A DNA stretch of 64,000 nt from Bradyrhizobium sp. NP1 (GCF_030378205.1 NZ_CP127385.1:2210001-2274000), one strand, 5' to 3'; shown: positions 36,296-46,073, counted from the stretch's first letter. Notes: a model not told the origin generated them from the sequence alone. A program made the numbers and translations.

Positions 36296-36881
36296 CACAA
36301 GCCTTTGCGGTGGGCATCTCAAGAATGCGACCGGGGCACGACCTGGCTCCCCGGTCCAACGTCACCCGAAAGAGGGCGATCGCATTTCCACTACGTCGAC
36401 GACCCTGCCAAACACTCAATGCAGTTTTGACCAAAGCATGGCCGCACGATCGTGAGTAGAGGGACGCCAGCAACTTCGGTGCGAGGGGCCATTGGGCAGC
36501 ACCATTGACCTAATAGAGGTATACCAGGAGACGAAAGGGGCACGGCGGCATCGGGAACACAAATAGGTCCGATCCCGCCGGGTGTCGGTGAGGTCATCAG
36601 CAATCATTTTCTCTGCTGACGCAAAGGATCAGTTCTCGCGGACGTTCCAATGACCGTTTCGGGTCAAAAGCGCCGTTTTGGACGACGGCCAGTCACTTCG
36701 CGTCTTACCCGATAAGCGGACTATTTCGCGCTTCACCCGCACTTATCATTAGGGCCGGTTCCGGGCCAATGTAGCGAAGCAACAGGGGTCCCATTCAATC
36801 ACCTCGTCGGCGCGGGCAGGCAGCGTGGGCGACACGGTCAGCCCCCACGCGACTCGATCAAGGCTTGACTCGCACCGCATC
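36296..36881. other. 586-bp intergenic region with no recognised gene
   Basis: Between the hybrid kinase and the Rrf2 gene. Both strands were examined; the short open frames have no recognisable motif, ribosome site or neighbour logic. The segment looks AT-richer than its surroundings. No hairpin of terminator type stood out. Confidence 0.5.
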
Positions 36882-36902
36882 ATGTAACATATGAAGTTTC
36901 AT
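36882..36902 (+). promoter_or_regulatory. Imperfect palindrome over the Rrf2 start codon
   Basis: The arms read ATGtAACaT and AaGTTtCAT around a 3-nt centre, giving ATG-AAC-T...A-GTT-CAT symmetry. It ends on the first bases of the Rrf2 start codon. Position and symmetry fit an autoregulatory Rrf2 operator. Confidence 0.5.
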
Positions 36903-37365
36903 GAGACGCGACAGCCGATTGTCGGGCGTGCTCCATGTGCTGCTGCACATGGCGGCGCAGAAGGGCCCGGTGACATCAGAGATCCTCGCCAAGGCGATGG
37001 ACACCAATCCCGTGGTGATCCGCCGCATCATGGCGGGCCTGCGCGAGCAGGGCTATGTGCAATCGGAGAAGGGCCATGGCGGCGGATGGATGCTCGCCTG
37101 CGATCTGTCGAAGGTGACGCTTCGCGAAATCTACGCGGCGCTCGGCAGTCCCGCGCTGCTTGCCATCGGCAATCGAACCGAGGCGCCCGGCTGCCTGGTC
37201 GAGCAGGCCGTCAATGCCGCGCTCGGTAAGGCATTCGATCAGGCCGAGGCGCTCTTGCTGGCGCGCCTTGGCGAGGTGACGCTCGCCATGCTCGGCGCCG
37301 ACATTCACCGCCGTCTCGCGAGAAGCGGCAAATCCAGCGACATCGAGCGTGCCCATGCGTCATGA
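36901..37365 (+). CDS. Rrf2-family transcriptional regulator
   Basis: A 154-residue regulator. The winged helix (about 1-75) includes [24 protein letters not shown] and the wing GHGGGWML. Rrf2 proteins with an iron-sulfur cluster carry three clustered Cys; here only C67 or so (LACDL) and one Cys in APGCLV are seen, so a cluster is doubtful and thiol sensing is possible. It overlaps the flavoprotein gene by 11 bp, a pairing common in Proteobacteria. Confidence 0.88.
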   Translation: MRRDSRLSGVLHVLLHMAAQKGPVTSEILAKAMDTNPVVIRRIMAGLREQGYVQSEKGHGGGWMLACDLSKVTLREIYAALGSPALLAIGNRTEAPGCLVEQAVNAALGKAFDQAEALLLARLGEVTLAMLGADIHRRLARSGKSSDIERAHAS

Positions 37366-38248
37366 CGCCATCATCATCGGCGGCAGCTTTGCCGGCCTGT
37401 CGGCTGCGATCTATCTCGCGCGGGCGCGGCGAAAGGTCTGCATTGTCGACGCCGGCGAGCCGCGCAACCGCTTTGCGTCGCATTCCCACGGCTTCTTCGC
37501 GCAGGACGGCAGCGCGCCGGGCGCGATGCTCGCCGCCGCCCGCGCGCAGGTCGGCGCCTATCCCGCGACCACGTTCGTCGCGGGCAAGGCGGCCGCTGCC
37601 GAGAAGCAGGCGGATGGTTTTTCCGTCAGGCTCGCCACCGGGGAGATGCTTGAAGGCGACAGGCTGGTGCTTGCTTTCGGCATCTCTGACGAGCTGCCGG
37701 AGATCCCGGGGCTTGCCGCGCATTGGGGCCGCGCGGTGCTGCATTGCCCTTATTGTCACGGCTACGAGTTCAGCGGGAAGCGGCTCGGTGTATTGAACGT
37801 CTCGCCGATGTCGACGCACCAGGCGATGCTGATCGCCGAATGGGGACCGACGACGTTTTATCTGAACGGCGCCGCGGCGCCTGACGAGGCCGTGCTGGCG
37901 GGGCTTGCCGGGCGCGGTGTCGCGATCGAGGAAGCTCGGCTCCGCGCCGTCCATGGTGACGGGACACGGTTGTCGTCCGTCGAGCTCGACGACGGCAGGC
38001 GGGTGGAGGCGGACGCGCTCTTTCTCGGCCCGCGCACGCGGCTGAACAGCGACATTGCCGCCGGGCTCGGTTGCGCATCGGAGGAAGGGCCGCTCGGCCA
38101 GATCATCCGGACCGACGACACCAGGGCGACCACGGTCGCGGGCGTGTTCGCGGCCGGCGACATTACGCGTGGCGCCCATAATGTAACCTGGGCCAGCGCC
38201 GATGGTGTCACCGCTGGCATAGCCGCGCACCGTTCGCTGGTTTTCTGA
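37355..38248 (+). CDS. Thioredoxin-reductase-like FAD/NAD(P) oxidoreductase
   Basis: A 297-residue flavoprotein with N-terminal FAD fold [19 protein letters not shown], redox pair C131-PY-C134 (HCPYCHGYE) and C-terminal FAD motif [11 protein letters not shown]. It resembles thioredoxin reductase without a dedicated thioredoxin nearby. GTG 37349 is an alternative start. Co-transcribed with and probably controlled by the Rrf2 protein. Confidence 0.88.
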   Translation: MRHDAIIIGGSFAGLSAAIYLARARRKVCIVDAGEPRNRFASHSHGFFAQDGSAPGAMLAAARAQVGAYPATTFVAGKAAAAEKQADGFSVRLATGEMLEGDRLVLAFGISDELPEIPGLAAHWGRAVLHCPYCHGYEFSGKRLGVLNVSPMSTHQAMLIAEWGPTTFYLNGAAAPDEAVLAGLAGRGVAIEEARLRAVHGDGTRLSSVELDDGRRVEADALFLGPRTRLNSDIAAGLGCASEEGPLGQIIRTDDTRATTVAGVFAAGDITRGAHNVTWASADGVTAGIAAHRSLVF

Positions 38249-38282
38249 TCCGCAGTCTGGCGACTTTCCGCCCGAGCGTCGT

Positions 38283-38495
38283 TCAGCGCTTCTTCCCGGG
38301 AGGCTGCGGGGGCGGCGGGGCCGGCGTTGGGGCCGGCCGCGGGGGCACGACCAGCGACTTCTGGGGCGTCGGCCCGCCGACGGCGGTCGGCTTCTTGGCG
38401 GTGGGCCCGCCGATCGCGCTTTGCGCCGCCACGGGTCCCGTCGCCAGCGCGCCGGCCCCGAGCAGTGCGCCGGCCAGAAAGAGGGCTCTCATCAT
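38283..38495 (-). CDS. Small exported Pro-rich protein
   Basis: A 70-residue protein with a signal peptide (MMRALFLAGALLGAGALA, cut near VAA-QS). The mature part has two GGPT repeats (AIGGPT, AVGGPT), then a Pro-rich tail ending PPGKKR. AAGGGA precedes ATG 38495. Short exported proteins with such GGPT repeats are familiar in Bradyrhizobium; function unknown. Confidence 0.65.
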   Translation of the reverse strand: MMRALFLAGALLGAGALATGPVAAQSAIGGPTAKKPTAVGGPTPQKSLVVPPRPAPTPAPPPPQPPGKKR

Positions 38496-38710
38496 CGGCG
38501 TTCCCTTCGGCATGTTCCAGCGATCGTAACCGGCTTCGCTGACGTCAGGCTTACACGAGGAAACGCGCGCGAGCCAACGCGGGAATGGCCGCATTAGGTG
38601 GCTGTTCACTACATCCAGCGAGAGCCGGAAACCGCGTTCGCGATGCCGCGTTGCGCTCCCCGGGAGGGAGGGATCTTCGATGCATTGGGGGATTTTCGCG
38701 GCGCGAAACC

Positions 38711-38908
38711 GTGCTGTTCGCCGTCTGTCTCGCTCTCGCCAGCCTGCTGGTGATCTGGGGCGTGCAGGCCTGCTTCGATGCCTGTCGCTCCGGTGCGGGT
38801 GCTGCAGCCGTCGGTGCGGCCGGTTCCGCAAACAGCGACGTCACGCGTGAGCCGTTGACGCCGACGCGGCGTATCCGGCTGACGGGGCGCGCCACGCCGC
38901 GCGACTAG
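38711..38908 (+). CDS. Possible small membrane protein
   Basis: An open frame with GTG 38711 encodes one hydrophobic helix (VLFAVCLALASLLVIWGVQ), a Cys pair (ACFDAC) and a polar tail ending RATPRD. The helix-plus-tail layout looks real, but no good ribosome site precedes the GTG and the frame extends upstream without a motif. Low confidence. Confidence 0.3.
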   Translation: MLFAVCLALASLLVIWGVQACFDACRSGAGAAAVGAAGSANSDVTREPLTPTRRIRLTGRATPRD

Positions 38909-38999
38909 CCCAGCTTTTCGTGGTCGGCTTGACGGCTTGCTTCGCGCAAGCGCGCTAGCTGCGAAAACCGGCCTGCTTGCCAAAGCCGAAACGAATCGA

Positions 39000-39023
39000 T
39001 AACGTGTTAATGATAACACGTTA
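39000..39023 (+). promoter_or_regulatory. Double TAAC-NN-GTTA operator upstream of the TRAP gene
   Basis: TAACGTGTTA (39000-39009) and TAACACGTTA (39014-39023) are exact reverse complements separated by ATGA. Each half is itself nearly palindromic as TAAC-NN-GTTA. The same motif occurs at 42534-42545 before the dioxygenase gene. A MarR-type site, with the HpaR-like protein at 43646 as candidate binder, is inferred. Confidence 0.7.
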
Positions 39024-39068
39024 ATGAAGGCTCGAAGAAGCCTCGCACAATCGCTTGGAGGAACACCG

Positions 39069-40085
39069 ATGCGGAAGGCATTGCTTGCGCTGACGACTGC
39101 TGCCGGGCTTTTTGCTTCGCCCGCGACAGCCCAGGACAAGACCGTTACCCTGAAGATCTCGCTGTGGGTGCCTCCGGCGCATCCGCTGGTTCCGGCGACG
39201 CAGGCCTGGGCCGCCGACATCGAGAAGGCTTCCGGCGGTACCATCAAGGCCACCGTGTTTCCCTCCGAGCAGCTCGGCAAGGCGTTCGACCATTACGACA
39301 TGGCGCGCGACGGCATCGCCGACGTGACCTACGTCAACCCGGGCTACCAGCCGGGCCGTTTCCCGATCATCGCCGCCGGACAGCTGCCCTTCACCTTCAC
39401 CGATGGCAAGAAGGGCACGCTCGCGATCAACGAGTGGTACCGGAAATACGCCAAGACCGAGATGAAGGACACCAAGCTGTGTTTCGTCTTCATCCATGAT
39501 CCCGGTGCGCTGCATGGCCGCAAGAAGATCGTGGCGCCCGCCGATCTTGCCGGCATGAAGGTGCGCCCCGCGCAGAGCACGATCGGCGAGATGGTCAAGC
39601 TGCTCGGCGGCACCAATGTGCAGGCGTCGGCGCCGGAGTCGCGCGATGCGCTGGAGCGCGGCGTGGCCGACGAGATCACCTTTCCCTGGGGCTCGATCTT
39701 CCTGTTCGGCATCGACAAGGTGACCAAATATCACATGGACGTGCCGCTCTATACGACCGTGTTCACCTACAACATCAACCCGGCGGCCTATCAGGCGATG
39801 TCGCCGGCGCAGCAGAAAGTGATGGACGATCATTGCACGCCGGAGTGGGCCGCCAAGGTCTCCGATCCCTGGAACGATTTCGAGGCCAATGGGCGCACCA
39901 AGATGAAGGCGCTCGCCGGCCATGAGGTCTATGCGCTCGGCGCCGACGAGCTTGCGCAGTGGAAGAAGGCTGTCGAGCCGTTGAGGGCGAGCTGGGTCGA
40001 AGGCGTGAAGAAGGCAGGCGGCGACGCGGACAAGATCGAAAACGAGCTCAAGGCCGAGCTTGCCAAATACGGCGCGGGCTTCTGA
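39069..40085 (+). CDS. TRAP transporter substrate-binding protein (DctP family)
   Basis: A 338-residue exported binding protein (signal peptide MRKALLALTTAAGLFASPATA-QD). Family signs are VPPAHPLV near the mature N-terminus, MKVRPAQSTIGEMVKLLGG, and the Arg that binds the carboxylate of the ligand. The membrane subunits DctQ and DctM are not adjacent. TTGGAGG precedes the ATG. The operator at 39000 links it to the HpaD-like gene, so an aromatic acid is a plausible ligand. Confidence 0.9.
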   Translation: MRKALLALTTAAGLFASPATAQDKTVTLKISLWVPPAHPLVPATQAWAADIEKASGGTIKATVFPSEQLGKAFDHYDMARDGIADVTYVNPGYQPGRFPIIAAGQLPFTFTDGKKGTLAINEWYRKYAKTEMKDTKLCFVFIHDPGALHGRKKIVAPADLAGMKVRPAQSTIGEMVKLLGGTNVQASAPESRDALERGVADEITFPWGSIFLFGIDKVTKYHMDVPLYTTVFTYNINPAAYQAMSPAQQKVMDDHCTPEWAAKVSDPWNDFEANGRTKMKALAGHEVYALGADELAQWKKAVEPLRASWVEGVKKAGGDADKIENELKAELAKYGAGF

Positions 40086-40286
40086 GGCGGCATTCGGCGA
40101 CGCGGTCGCGCGGGCTTGCCGGTCGGGCGTTATCCTCATTGCTCTTTATCCGCGAGCAATGCGGCTACCACAACGCGTGCTAGAATGACGCGAGAATCGG
40201 CGTGAGGAAACGGGGACGATCGCGGTTGTTTTGACGCAAGGCTGCCTGGTTGAACTTCATCGGAGGAGCGCGTGCAGGGGCTATCG

Positions 40287-42359
40287 ATGAGCGAACCGAC
40301 GGAGGCGGGCGGGCTGGCCGATGCGGCGCGCGCCGGGCGGCCTTCGCAGGCTGCGGTCGGCCCCGGGCGCAGGCGCTGGATCGCCTCGGTGCGCATGCGC
40401 ATCGTCCTGCTCGCCGTCATCCCGGTGATCGGCTTTTTCGCCAATGGCGCCAGCTTCGACCTCAACGAGCGGCAGGTCGGCAAGGCTTTCGACAATTCCG
40501 CGGAGTCGCGCCGGCTGATCGAGGCCGGTCTCGAGCTGAAGGGTGCGCTGGCGACACTGCTCGATACGGTGAGGGAATTTTCCGCGCAGCCGAGCGCTGA
40601 TCTGATCGAGGCGTTCGACAAGGCCTACGGGATCGCCGAGAACGACATCGCGACGCTGGCCTCGCATTCGGCCGCCGAGGACCGCGGCCTGATCGGCGGG
40701 CTTGGCGACCAGCTCGGGGCGCTGCGCACCAAGTTTGCCTCGCTCGCGGACGAGCAGACCCGGTTCGGCCTCACCAATGCCGACGGCATCCGCGGCCGGC
40801 TGCAGGCTGCGGGTGCCGCGATCGATCGCGCCTCGACCGGCGCGGCCGGCGGCCTCGACGACAAGAGCCTGATGCTGTCGCTGCTGACGCTGCGCCGGCT
40901 CGATTTCGAGTACCGCATTGCGCGCACCGGCTTCATCCCGCAGCTTTTCCGCAGCGAGATCGAGCATGCGGCGGCGCTGCTGCAGCGCGCAGGCCTGCCG
41001 GGCGATGATCGCGACGAGCTCGCCGCGGCGCTCGCCGAATATGGCGAGGCGTTCGAGGGATGGATGCGCAATGCCGCGACGGTCGCGCCGCTGTTCAGCG
41101 CCATCAAGTCCGATATCCAGCTCATGCTGCCGCAAGCTTCCGAGCTGGTCGGCGCCGCGCGCGAACGGGCCGCAAGGGCTGCGATCGCGCAGCAGGACTC
41201 GCAGGCCCTGGCGCGCAGCATGGTGATGGGCATCGGCATTGCGACCGCCGGTATCGGCCTGCTGCTGAGCTGGCTGATCGGCCGCAGCATCTCGACGCCG
41301 CTGAAGCGGCTGACCGAGGCGATGGAGCACCTCGCGGGCGGCCGCACCGACATCGAAATCCCCGGCACGGCGCTGAAAAGCGAGATCGGCTCGATGGCGC
41401 GCACCGTCGAGGTGTTCAAGCGCAATGCCGAGGAGATGCGCGAGCTGACGGCGCAGCAGCTGGAGGCGCGCAAGAAGCTCAACGCCGAGCGCCGCCAGCT
41501 CCTGGTCGAGGCCGCGCATCGTTTCGAGGATTCGGTCGCTCACCTGCTGGACGAGGCCTCGCACGCCACCGGCCGGGTCGAGACCTGCGTCGGCGACATG
41601 AAGACGCGGATCGACGACGTGGCGCGCCACGCCGACAGCGTGCGCTCGGCGACCGGGCAGACGCTCAGCAATGCCAGGGCGGTGTCGAGCGCGATCGACG
41701 ACATGACGCGCTCGGTCGAGCAGATTTCGCAGCGCACGACGCAGAGCGCGAATTTCTGCGCCAACACTTCCACCGCCGCGAACGAGGCCTGCGCCGCGAT
41801 CGAAAACCTCGCCGAGCAGTGCCTGGAGATTTCCAGCATCGTCAACGTGATCCGCCAGATCGCCGAGCAGACCAACCTGCTGGCGCTCAATGCCACGATC
41901 GAGGCGGCGCGCGCCGGCGACAGCGGCCGCGGCTTCGCGGTCGTCGCCGAGGAGGTGAAGAATCTCGCCGGGCAGACCGCCAAGGAGATCGAGGGCATCG
42001 AGAGCAAGATCGAAAGCATTCAAAGCGCGACCGCAAGCTCGGTCGAGACGGTCAAGCACATTTCCGGGCTTGCGGTGAAGTCGCGCGAGGCGACGGCGGA
42101 GATCGCGGTCGCAGTCGAGCGCCAGAGCGCAACCGCGCGCCAGATCTCGAGCAATGTCGGCGAGGCCGGCAAGACGACCCAGGCGGTCGCCGACATCCTC
42201 GACCTGGTGACGGGCGACGTGTCGGCGGCGGAACGTGCAACCGGAGACGTGCTGGCCGATGTCGGGCTCCTGAAGCAGAAATTCGACCTTTTGGTCCGCC
42301 AGATCAAGGAGTTCCTCACCTCGATGAAGGAGGCCGAACTCGATCGATTGGCGGGTTGA
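40287..42359 (+). CDS. Methyl-accepting chemotaxis protein
   Basis: Chemoreceptor of about 690 residues. One membrane helix (about 38-55) precedes a helical periplasmic sensor (about 60-310); a second (about 315-335) leads to HAMP ([18 protein letters not shown]). The signalling domain has the hairpin tip [20 protein letters not shown] and [13 protein letters not shown]. No C-terminal CheR pentapeptide is seen. ATG 40287 with AGGGG upstream is chosen; GTG 40272 is possible. It may sense the ligand taken up by the neighbouring TRAP system. Confidence 0.9.
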   Translation: MSEPTEAGGLADAARAGRPSQAAVGPGRRRWIASVRMRIVLLAVIPVIGFFANGASFDLNERQVGKAFDNSAESRRLIEAGLELKGALATLLDTVREFSAQPSADLIEAFDKAYGIAENDIATLASHSAAEDRGLIGGLGDQLGALRTKFASLADEQTRFGLTNADGIRGRLQAAGAAIDRASTGAAGGLDDKSLMLSLLTLRRLDFEYRIARTGFIPQLFRSEIEHAAALLQRAGLPGDDRDELAAALAEYGEAFEGWMRNAATVAPLFSAIKSDIQLMLPQASELVGAARERAARAAIAQQDSQALARSMVMGIGIATAGIGLLLSWLIGRSISTPLKRLTEAMEHLAGGRTDIEIPGTALKSEIGSMARTVEVFKRNAEEMRELTAQQLEARKKLNAERRQLLVEAAHRFEDSVAHLLDEASHATGRVETCVGDMKTRIDDVARHADSVRSATGQTLSNARAVSSAIDDMTRSVEQISQRTTQSANFCANTSTAANEACAAIENLAEQCLEISSIVNVIRQIAEQTNLLALNATIEAARAGDSGRGFAVVAEEVKNLAGQTAKEIEGIESKIESIQSATASSVETVKHISGLAVKSREATAEIAVAVERQSATARQISSNVGEAGKTTQAVADILDLVTGDVSAAERATGDVLADVGLLKQKFDLLVRQIKEFLTSMKEAELDRLAG

Positions 42360-42381
42360 GCGGGCCGTCCGCTCAACCCGC
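42351..42381 (+). repeat. 13-bp perfect hairpin over the chemoreceptor stop codon
   Basis: GCGGGTTGAGCGG pairs exactly with CCGCTCAACCCGC around GCCGT. The stop codon TGA lies within the left arm. No T-run follows, so it is not a classical terminator; it may stabilise the transcript end. Confidence 0.6.
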
Positions 42382-42433
42382 GTGCAAATCGCCGGACTGG
42401 CGCCTGCCGTCCGGCCTCGGGCTCTCCCGAACT

Positions 42434-42478
42434 GATCGGCCGCACGGGCCTTAAAAACCTGTGCGACCGATCTTTTTT
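42434..42478 (+). terminator. Terminator downstream of the chemoreceptor gene
   Basis: GATCGG-CGCAC-GG pairs with CC-GTGCG-CCGATC with two single mismatches, followed by a TTTTTT run at 42472-42477. Confidence 0.75.
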
Positions 42479-42533
42479 GTCGGCGGGCAGGCGCTAAAAT
42501 CCGTTTTTCGTTGACGCGGCGGCCGGATTGTTG

Positions 42534-42545
42534 TTAACATGTTAA
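42534..42545 (+). promoter_or_regulatory. TTAACATGTTAA palindrome upstream of the dioxygenase gene
   Basis: A perfect 12-bp palindrome containing TAAC-NN-GTTA, the same motif as at 39000-39023. It lies 71 bp before the start of the HpaD-like gene. Confidence 0.7.
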
Positions 42546-42616
42546 TTAAATCGGCCGGTTGCGGGCGGCGGCCTGGCAATGCTGGCGGACCACTAGCGAC
42601 TAGCGAGGCAGTGCGA

Positions 42617-43597
42617 ATGGCGATCCCGACCTCAAACCACAATCCGCCCTTCAACATCGTCCGTCTCAGCCACATCGTGCTCACGGTCACCGATCTTGCG
42701 GCGTCCCGGAAGTTCTATGCCGACCTGCTCGGCCTGCAGGTCACCGACGAGAACGACAAGCGCATCTATTTGCGCGCGATGGAGGAGCGCGGCCATCACT
42801 GCATCGTGCTCCAGCAGGGCGATGTCGCGGTTGCGGGCGATCTCGGCTTCAAGGTGCAGGACGACGAGCATCTCGAGCGCGCGAAGGCGTTCTTCGACAG
42901 AAGCGGGCTCGCCACCCAATGGGTCGAGGAGCCGCATCAGGGCCGCACCTTCAGGACGCGGGATCCCCAGGGCATTCCGCTCGAATTCTATTCGCGGATG
43001 GACCGCCTGCCGGCGATCCATCAGCAATACGCCCTGTACAAGGGCATCAAGCCGCTGCGCATCGACCATTTCAACTGCTTTTCGCCCGATGTCGGCGCGG
43101 CCGTGCATTTCTACAATTCGATCGGCTTCCGGCTCACAGAGTACACCGACACGCAGGAGACCGGCGACCTCTGGGCGGCCTGGATGCACCGCAAGGGCGG
43201 CGTGCACGATATCGCCTTCACCAACGGCATCGGGCCGCGGCTGCATCACGTGGCGTTCTGGGTGCCGACGCCGCTCAACATCATCGACCTGCTCGACGTG
43301 ATGTCGACCTCGGGCTACCTCGCCAATATCGAGCGCGGCCCCGGCCGCCACGGCATCTCGAACGCGTTCTTCCTCTACATCCGCGATCCCGACGGCCATC
43401 GCATCGAGTTCTATTGCTCGGATTACCAGACCGTCGATCCCGACCACGAGCCGATCCGTTGGGACCTCAAGGATCCGCAGCGCCAGACGCTGTGGGGCGC
43501 GGCCGCGCCGCGCTCATGGTTCGAGGAGGGCAGCGTGTTTGCCGGCACCGAGCCGAGAAAGCCGAAGCTGCTCGCGACCCCGATCGTCGCGCCATAA
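42617..43597 (+). CDS. hpaD: Extradiol dioxygenase, homoprotocatechuate 2,3-dioxygenase type
   Basis: A 326-residue two-domain VOC dioxygenase. The C-terminal domain carries the metal triad H151 (RIDHFN), H210 or H211 (LHHVAFW) and E264 (HRIEFY). Sequence style (LSHIVLTVTDLAASRKFYADLLGL, HQGRTFRTRDPQGIPLEFYS) matches MndD/HPCD, which cleave 3,4-dihydroxyphenylacetate. Other hpa pathway genes are not in the window. The TAAC-NN-GTTA palindrome and the convergent HpaR-like gene support an aromatic-acid regulon. Confidence 0.88.
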   Translation: MAIPTSNHNPPFNIVRLSHIVLTVTDLAASRKFYADLLGLQVTDENDKRIYLRAMEERGHHCIVLQQGDVAVAGDLGFKVQDDEHLERAKAFFDRSGLATQWVEEPHQGRTFRTRDPQGIPLEFYSRMDRLPAIHQQYALYKGIKPLRIDHFNCFSPDVGAAVHFYNSIGFRLTEYTDTQETGDLWAAWMHRKGGVHDIAFTNGIGPRLHHVAFWVPTPLNIIDLLDVMSTSGYLANIERGPGRHGISNAFFLYIRDPDGHRIEFYCSDYQTVDPDHEPIRWDLKDPQRQTLWGAAAPRSWFEEGSVFAGTEPRKPKLLATPIVAP

Positions 43598-43645
43598 CCG
43601 CGGGCGCCGCCGGCGCGGCCTCGTCCGGCGGGCCGCAGGGAGCGT

Positions 43646-44182
43646 TCAATTCGATGCCGAGCGCGAACCGGCCTTGAGGCGACCGCTGGTCTTGCTTTCG
43701 TTGCCCGACGGCTGCGCGATCAACTCCCCCGACAGCGCCAGTTCGAGATCCTTCAGCATCGCCTGCAGGGTCGCGAGCTTCTTCAGGCCGTAGCGGGAGG
43801 AGATCTGCGCATAGATGAATTCGGAATGCGGCGCGACCTTCTCGATCAGCCGCAGGCCGGCGGCCGTGATGGAGACGTTGATCTTGCGCAGGTCCTCGTC
43901 GGTGGTGCGCCGCACGATCAGCTTGCGGCTCTCCAGCTCCTTCAGGATGCGCGACATGCTGGGCGCGAGCAGGAAGGTCATCTCGACCAGCTCGGAAAAT
44001 TCCACCGTCCGCTTCGAGGCCAGCGCCCGCAGCACCCGCCATTGCTGCTCGGTGATTCCGAAGCTGCGCAGCATGGCCCGGAAATGCTGCATCACCGCCT
44101 CGCGGGCGCGCAACAGCGCCATCGGCAGCGACATCGAGAAGCCCCGAAGTCGGGCGCCGGCGGAGGAGGTATCGTCGATCAT
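43646..44182 (-). CDS. hpaR: MarR-family regulator, HpaR type
   Basis: A 178-residue MarR protein. The winged helix includes FGITEQQWRVLRALAS, TVEFSELVEMTFLLAPSMSRILKELESRKLIVR and the wing RTTDEDLRKINVSIT. This matches HpaR, repressor of homoprotocatechuate genes. It converges on the HpaD-like gene and carries a polar, Ser/Gly-rich tail longer than usual. The likely sites are TAAC-NN-GTTA at 39000 and 42534. Confidence 0.83.
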   Translation of the reverse strand: MIDDTSSAGARLRGFSMSLPMALLRAREAVMQHFRAMLRSFGITEQQWRVLRALASKRTVEFSELVEMTFLLAPSMSRILKELESRKLIVRRTTDEDLRKINVSITAAGLRLIEKVAPHSEFIYAQISSRYGLKKLATLQAMLKDLELALSGELIAQPSGNESKTSGRLKAGSRSASN

Positions 44183-44369
44183 GGCAGGCTTTCGCTGGGT
44201 GGGGTCTTTAGCTACCTCTTTTAGCCAATGTTTACCAGCCGTCGGCGGCGCGGCCCGCCATGCAAGCTTAGGGCAGCGTTAAGCCTGTCGGAGCCGCGCC
44301 AGCGGCCTTCACCGAATATTTCCCACGTGATGCAACGCTGGCGGCGGGTCCCTTCGAGGAGCGGCAATC

Positions 44370-44969
44370 GTGGATTTCGAGAGTGCAGGTCCGTCGGTCG
44401 TGAAGTCCATCCGGCAGCGCGTGCTGCTGAATGCCTGGCTGCGCCTGTTCGTGAAGTCCGGACTGGTGCCTGCCATCGCCGATTTCGAGCCGGAGCGGGC
44501 CGCGGACGAACTGCGCAATCTGGCCTTGCTCAGGGTCGATTCGTCGGTTTCGCCGCCTCAGATCACCTTCATGCGGGAAAGCGCGATCATGGCGGCGGCC
44601 TATGGCGAGGCGAGCGAGGGGCGCTCGCTGGATGAATATATGGGGCCGCATCACGGGCCGGTCGTGCTGCCGGTCTATTTCGAATGCATCCGGCGGGCGC
44701 GGCCCACCTACACCATCTTCATGTATCGCGACCTCGTCGGGCGCTCGGTGGCCTATGAACGCCTGCTGCTTCCGTTTGCGACCGCGGGCCGGGTCACCGA
44801 TATCTTCGCCTCGCACAACAACATCAGCGAGGACGGCAAGTTCGAGGCCAACAACCTGATCCGCGCCGCCGAGCCGCTGCCAGAGCCGGCGCTGCGCGCG
44901 GTCATCGATCGCGACCTCGTCCATCGGCCGCAGACGAATACGCCGGCCGGCGACATCGTCGAAATCTGA
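44370..44969 (+). CDS. PAS_5-like single-domain protein
   Basis: A 199-residue protein starting at GTG 44370 with GAGGAG upstream. The core (ARPTYTIFMYRDLVGRSVAYERLLLPFA) resembles the PAS_5 family abundant in Rhizobiales and Rhodospirillales, generally one PAS-like domain without an output module. Ligand and role unknown. It is divergent from the HpaR-like gene. Confidence 0.7.
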   Translation: MDFESAGPSVVKSIRQRVLLNAWLRLFVKSGLVPAIADFEPERAADELRNLALLRVDSSVSPPQITFMRESAIMAAAYGEASEGRSLDEYMGPHHGPVVLPVYFECIRRARPTYTIFMYRDLVGRSVAYERLLLPFATAGRVTDIFASHNNISEDGKFEANNLIRAAEPLPEPALRAVIDRDLVHRPQTNTPAGDIVEI

Positions 44970-45090
44970 CGAAGGCCGGCCGCGACTGCGCGGTATCCGG
45001 CCGCCTCAAATCGCGCTTTTTCCGGTCGCAAGGCGGTTTGCGCGGCGCGCGCCATGATCTATCCTGGCATGATCAGCCGAGGTGGAAAGC

Positions 45091-46068
45091 GTGACGCCGC
45101 GTGCCGTGATCGTGATCGCTTGGCTTGCAGCCACCACGCCCGCGCTGGCCGGGGACGAGCTTGCGGCGGCCCCGGCCGCGCTGAGCCTGCTGGCGACCAC
45201 CGATCCGCTCGATCAAAGCTGCCGCCGCATCGCGGCCGCCGGCATGCGGACGTTCGAAACCGTCCCGCTGTACCGGACTTTTCACGACGATTTCGACCAG
45301 CATCCGCTCGCCAGCGGAAGGTGGGTGCCGCACTACGCGGGCGGGGCGTCCTGGCCGGAGGCCAACTACTGGGGCGGCGCCGGCTCCGACTTCAAGCGCA
45401 AGGACGCCTGGAACGGCGAGCAGCAGATCTATGTCGATCCGCGCTATGGCGGGCGCTCGACCACGCCGCTCGGGCTCGATCCCTTCAAGGTGCGGGACGG
45501 CGTGCTCTCGATCGAGGCGAGGCGCACGCCGGCTGCGCTCAAGGATGTGCTGTTCGACAATGAATTCATCTCGGGCATCCTGACGACGCAGGCTTCGTTT
45601 TCGCAGAAATACGGCTATTTCGAAATCCGGGCGAAAATCCCCGTCGGCACCGGCGTCTGGCCGGCGTTCTGGATGCTCGCCAATGACGGCGGCTGGCCGC
45701 CGGAGATCGACGTCATGGAAGGGCGCGGGCAGCGGCCGGGCGACCTCGTGATGACCACGCATTGGCGGATTCGGCAAAGCGGCCGGGTAGAATCCTGCGG
45801 CTTCGACTTCGTGCAGCCCGATGCGTCCACGGCCTTTCACGATTACGGCGTGCTGTGGGAACGCGACCGCATCGTCTATTTCATCGACCGCAAGCCGGTC
45901 TCCGACATCCGTACCCCCATAGGATTCGACGATCCCATGTACATGATCGTCAATCTGGCGATGGGTGCGAAGAACTTTCAGGGCGTCGGATTCGTCGACG
46001 GCGAAACGCCCAACACTGTCGCGTTCGAGATCGACCGGATTTCCGCCTATCAGATCGACCAGCGCTGA
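45091..46068 (+). CDS. Exported glycoside hydrolase family 16 enzyme
   Basis: A 325-residue beta-glucanase-type enzyme. A signal peptide (TPRAVIVIAWLAATTPALA) precedes the GH16 fold. The catalytic motif E205-I-D207-V-M-E210 is intact, giving nucleophile E205 and acid/base E210. Aromatic cleft residues (NYWGGAGSDF, GVWPAFWML) are present. GTG 45091 is favoured with GAGG upstream. Probable action on beta-1,3- or beta-1,3-1,4-glucan, or on its own exopolysaccharide (ExoK-like). Confidence 0.85.
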   Translation: MTPRAVIVIAWLAATTPALAGDELAAAPAALSLLATTDPLDQSCRRIAAAGMRTFETVPLYRTFHDDFDQHPLASGRWVPHYAGGASWPEANYWGGAGSDFKRKDAWNGEQQIYVDPRYGGRSTTPLGLDPFKVRDGVLSIEARRTPAALKDVLFDNEFISGILTTQASFSQKYGYFEIRAKIPVGTGVWPAFWMLANDGGWPPEIDVMEGRGQRPGDLVMTTHWRIRQSGRVESCGFDFVQPDASTAFHDYGVLWERDRIVYFIDRKPVSDIRTPIGFDDPMYMIVNLAMGAKNFQGVGFVDGETPNTVAFEIDRISAYQIDQR

Positions 46069-46073
46069 TGGGA

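Noticed and set aside
39000..39023. Terminator interpretation of the inverted repeat before the TRAP gene
   Set aside because: No T-run, and the motif recurs before the dioxygenase gene, so an operator is more likely.
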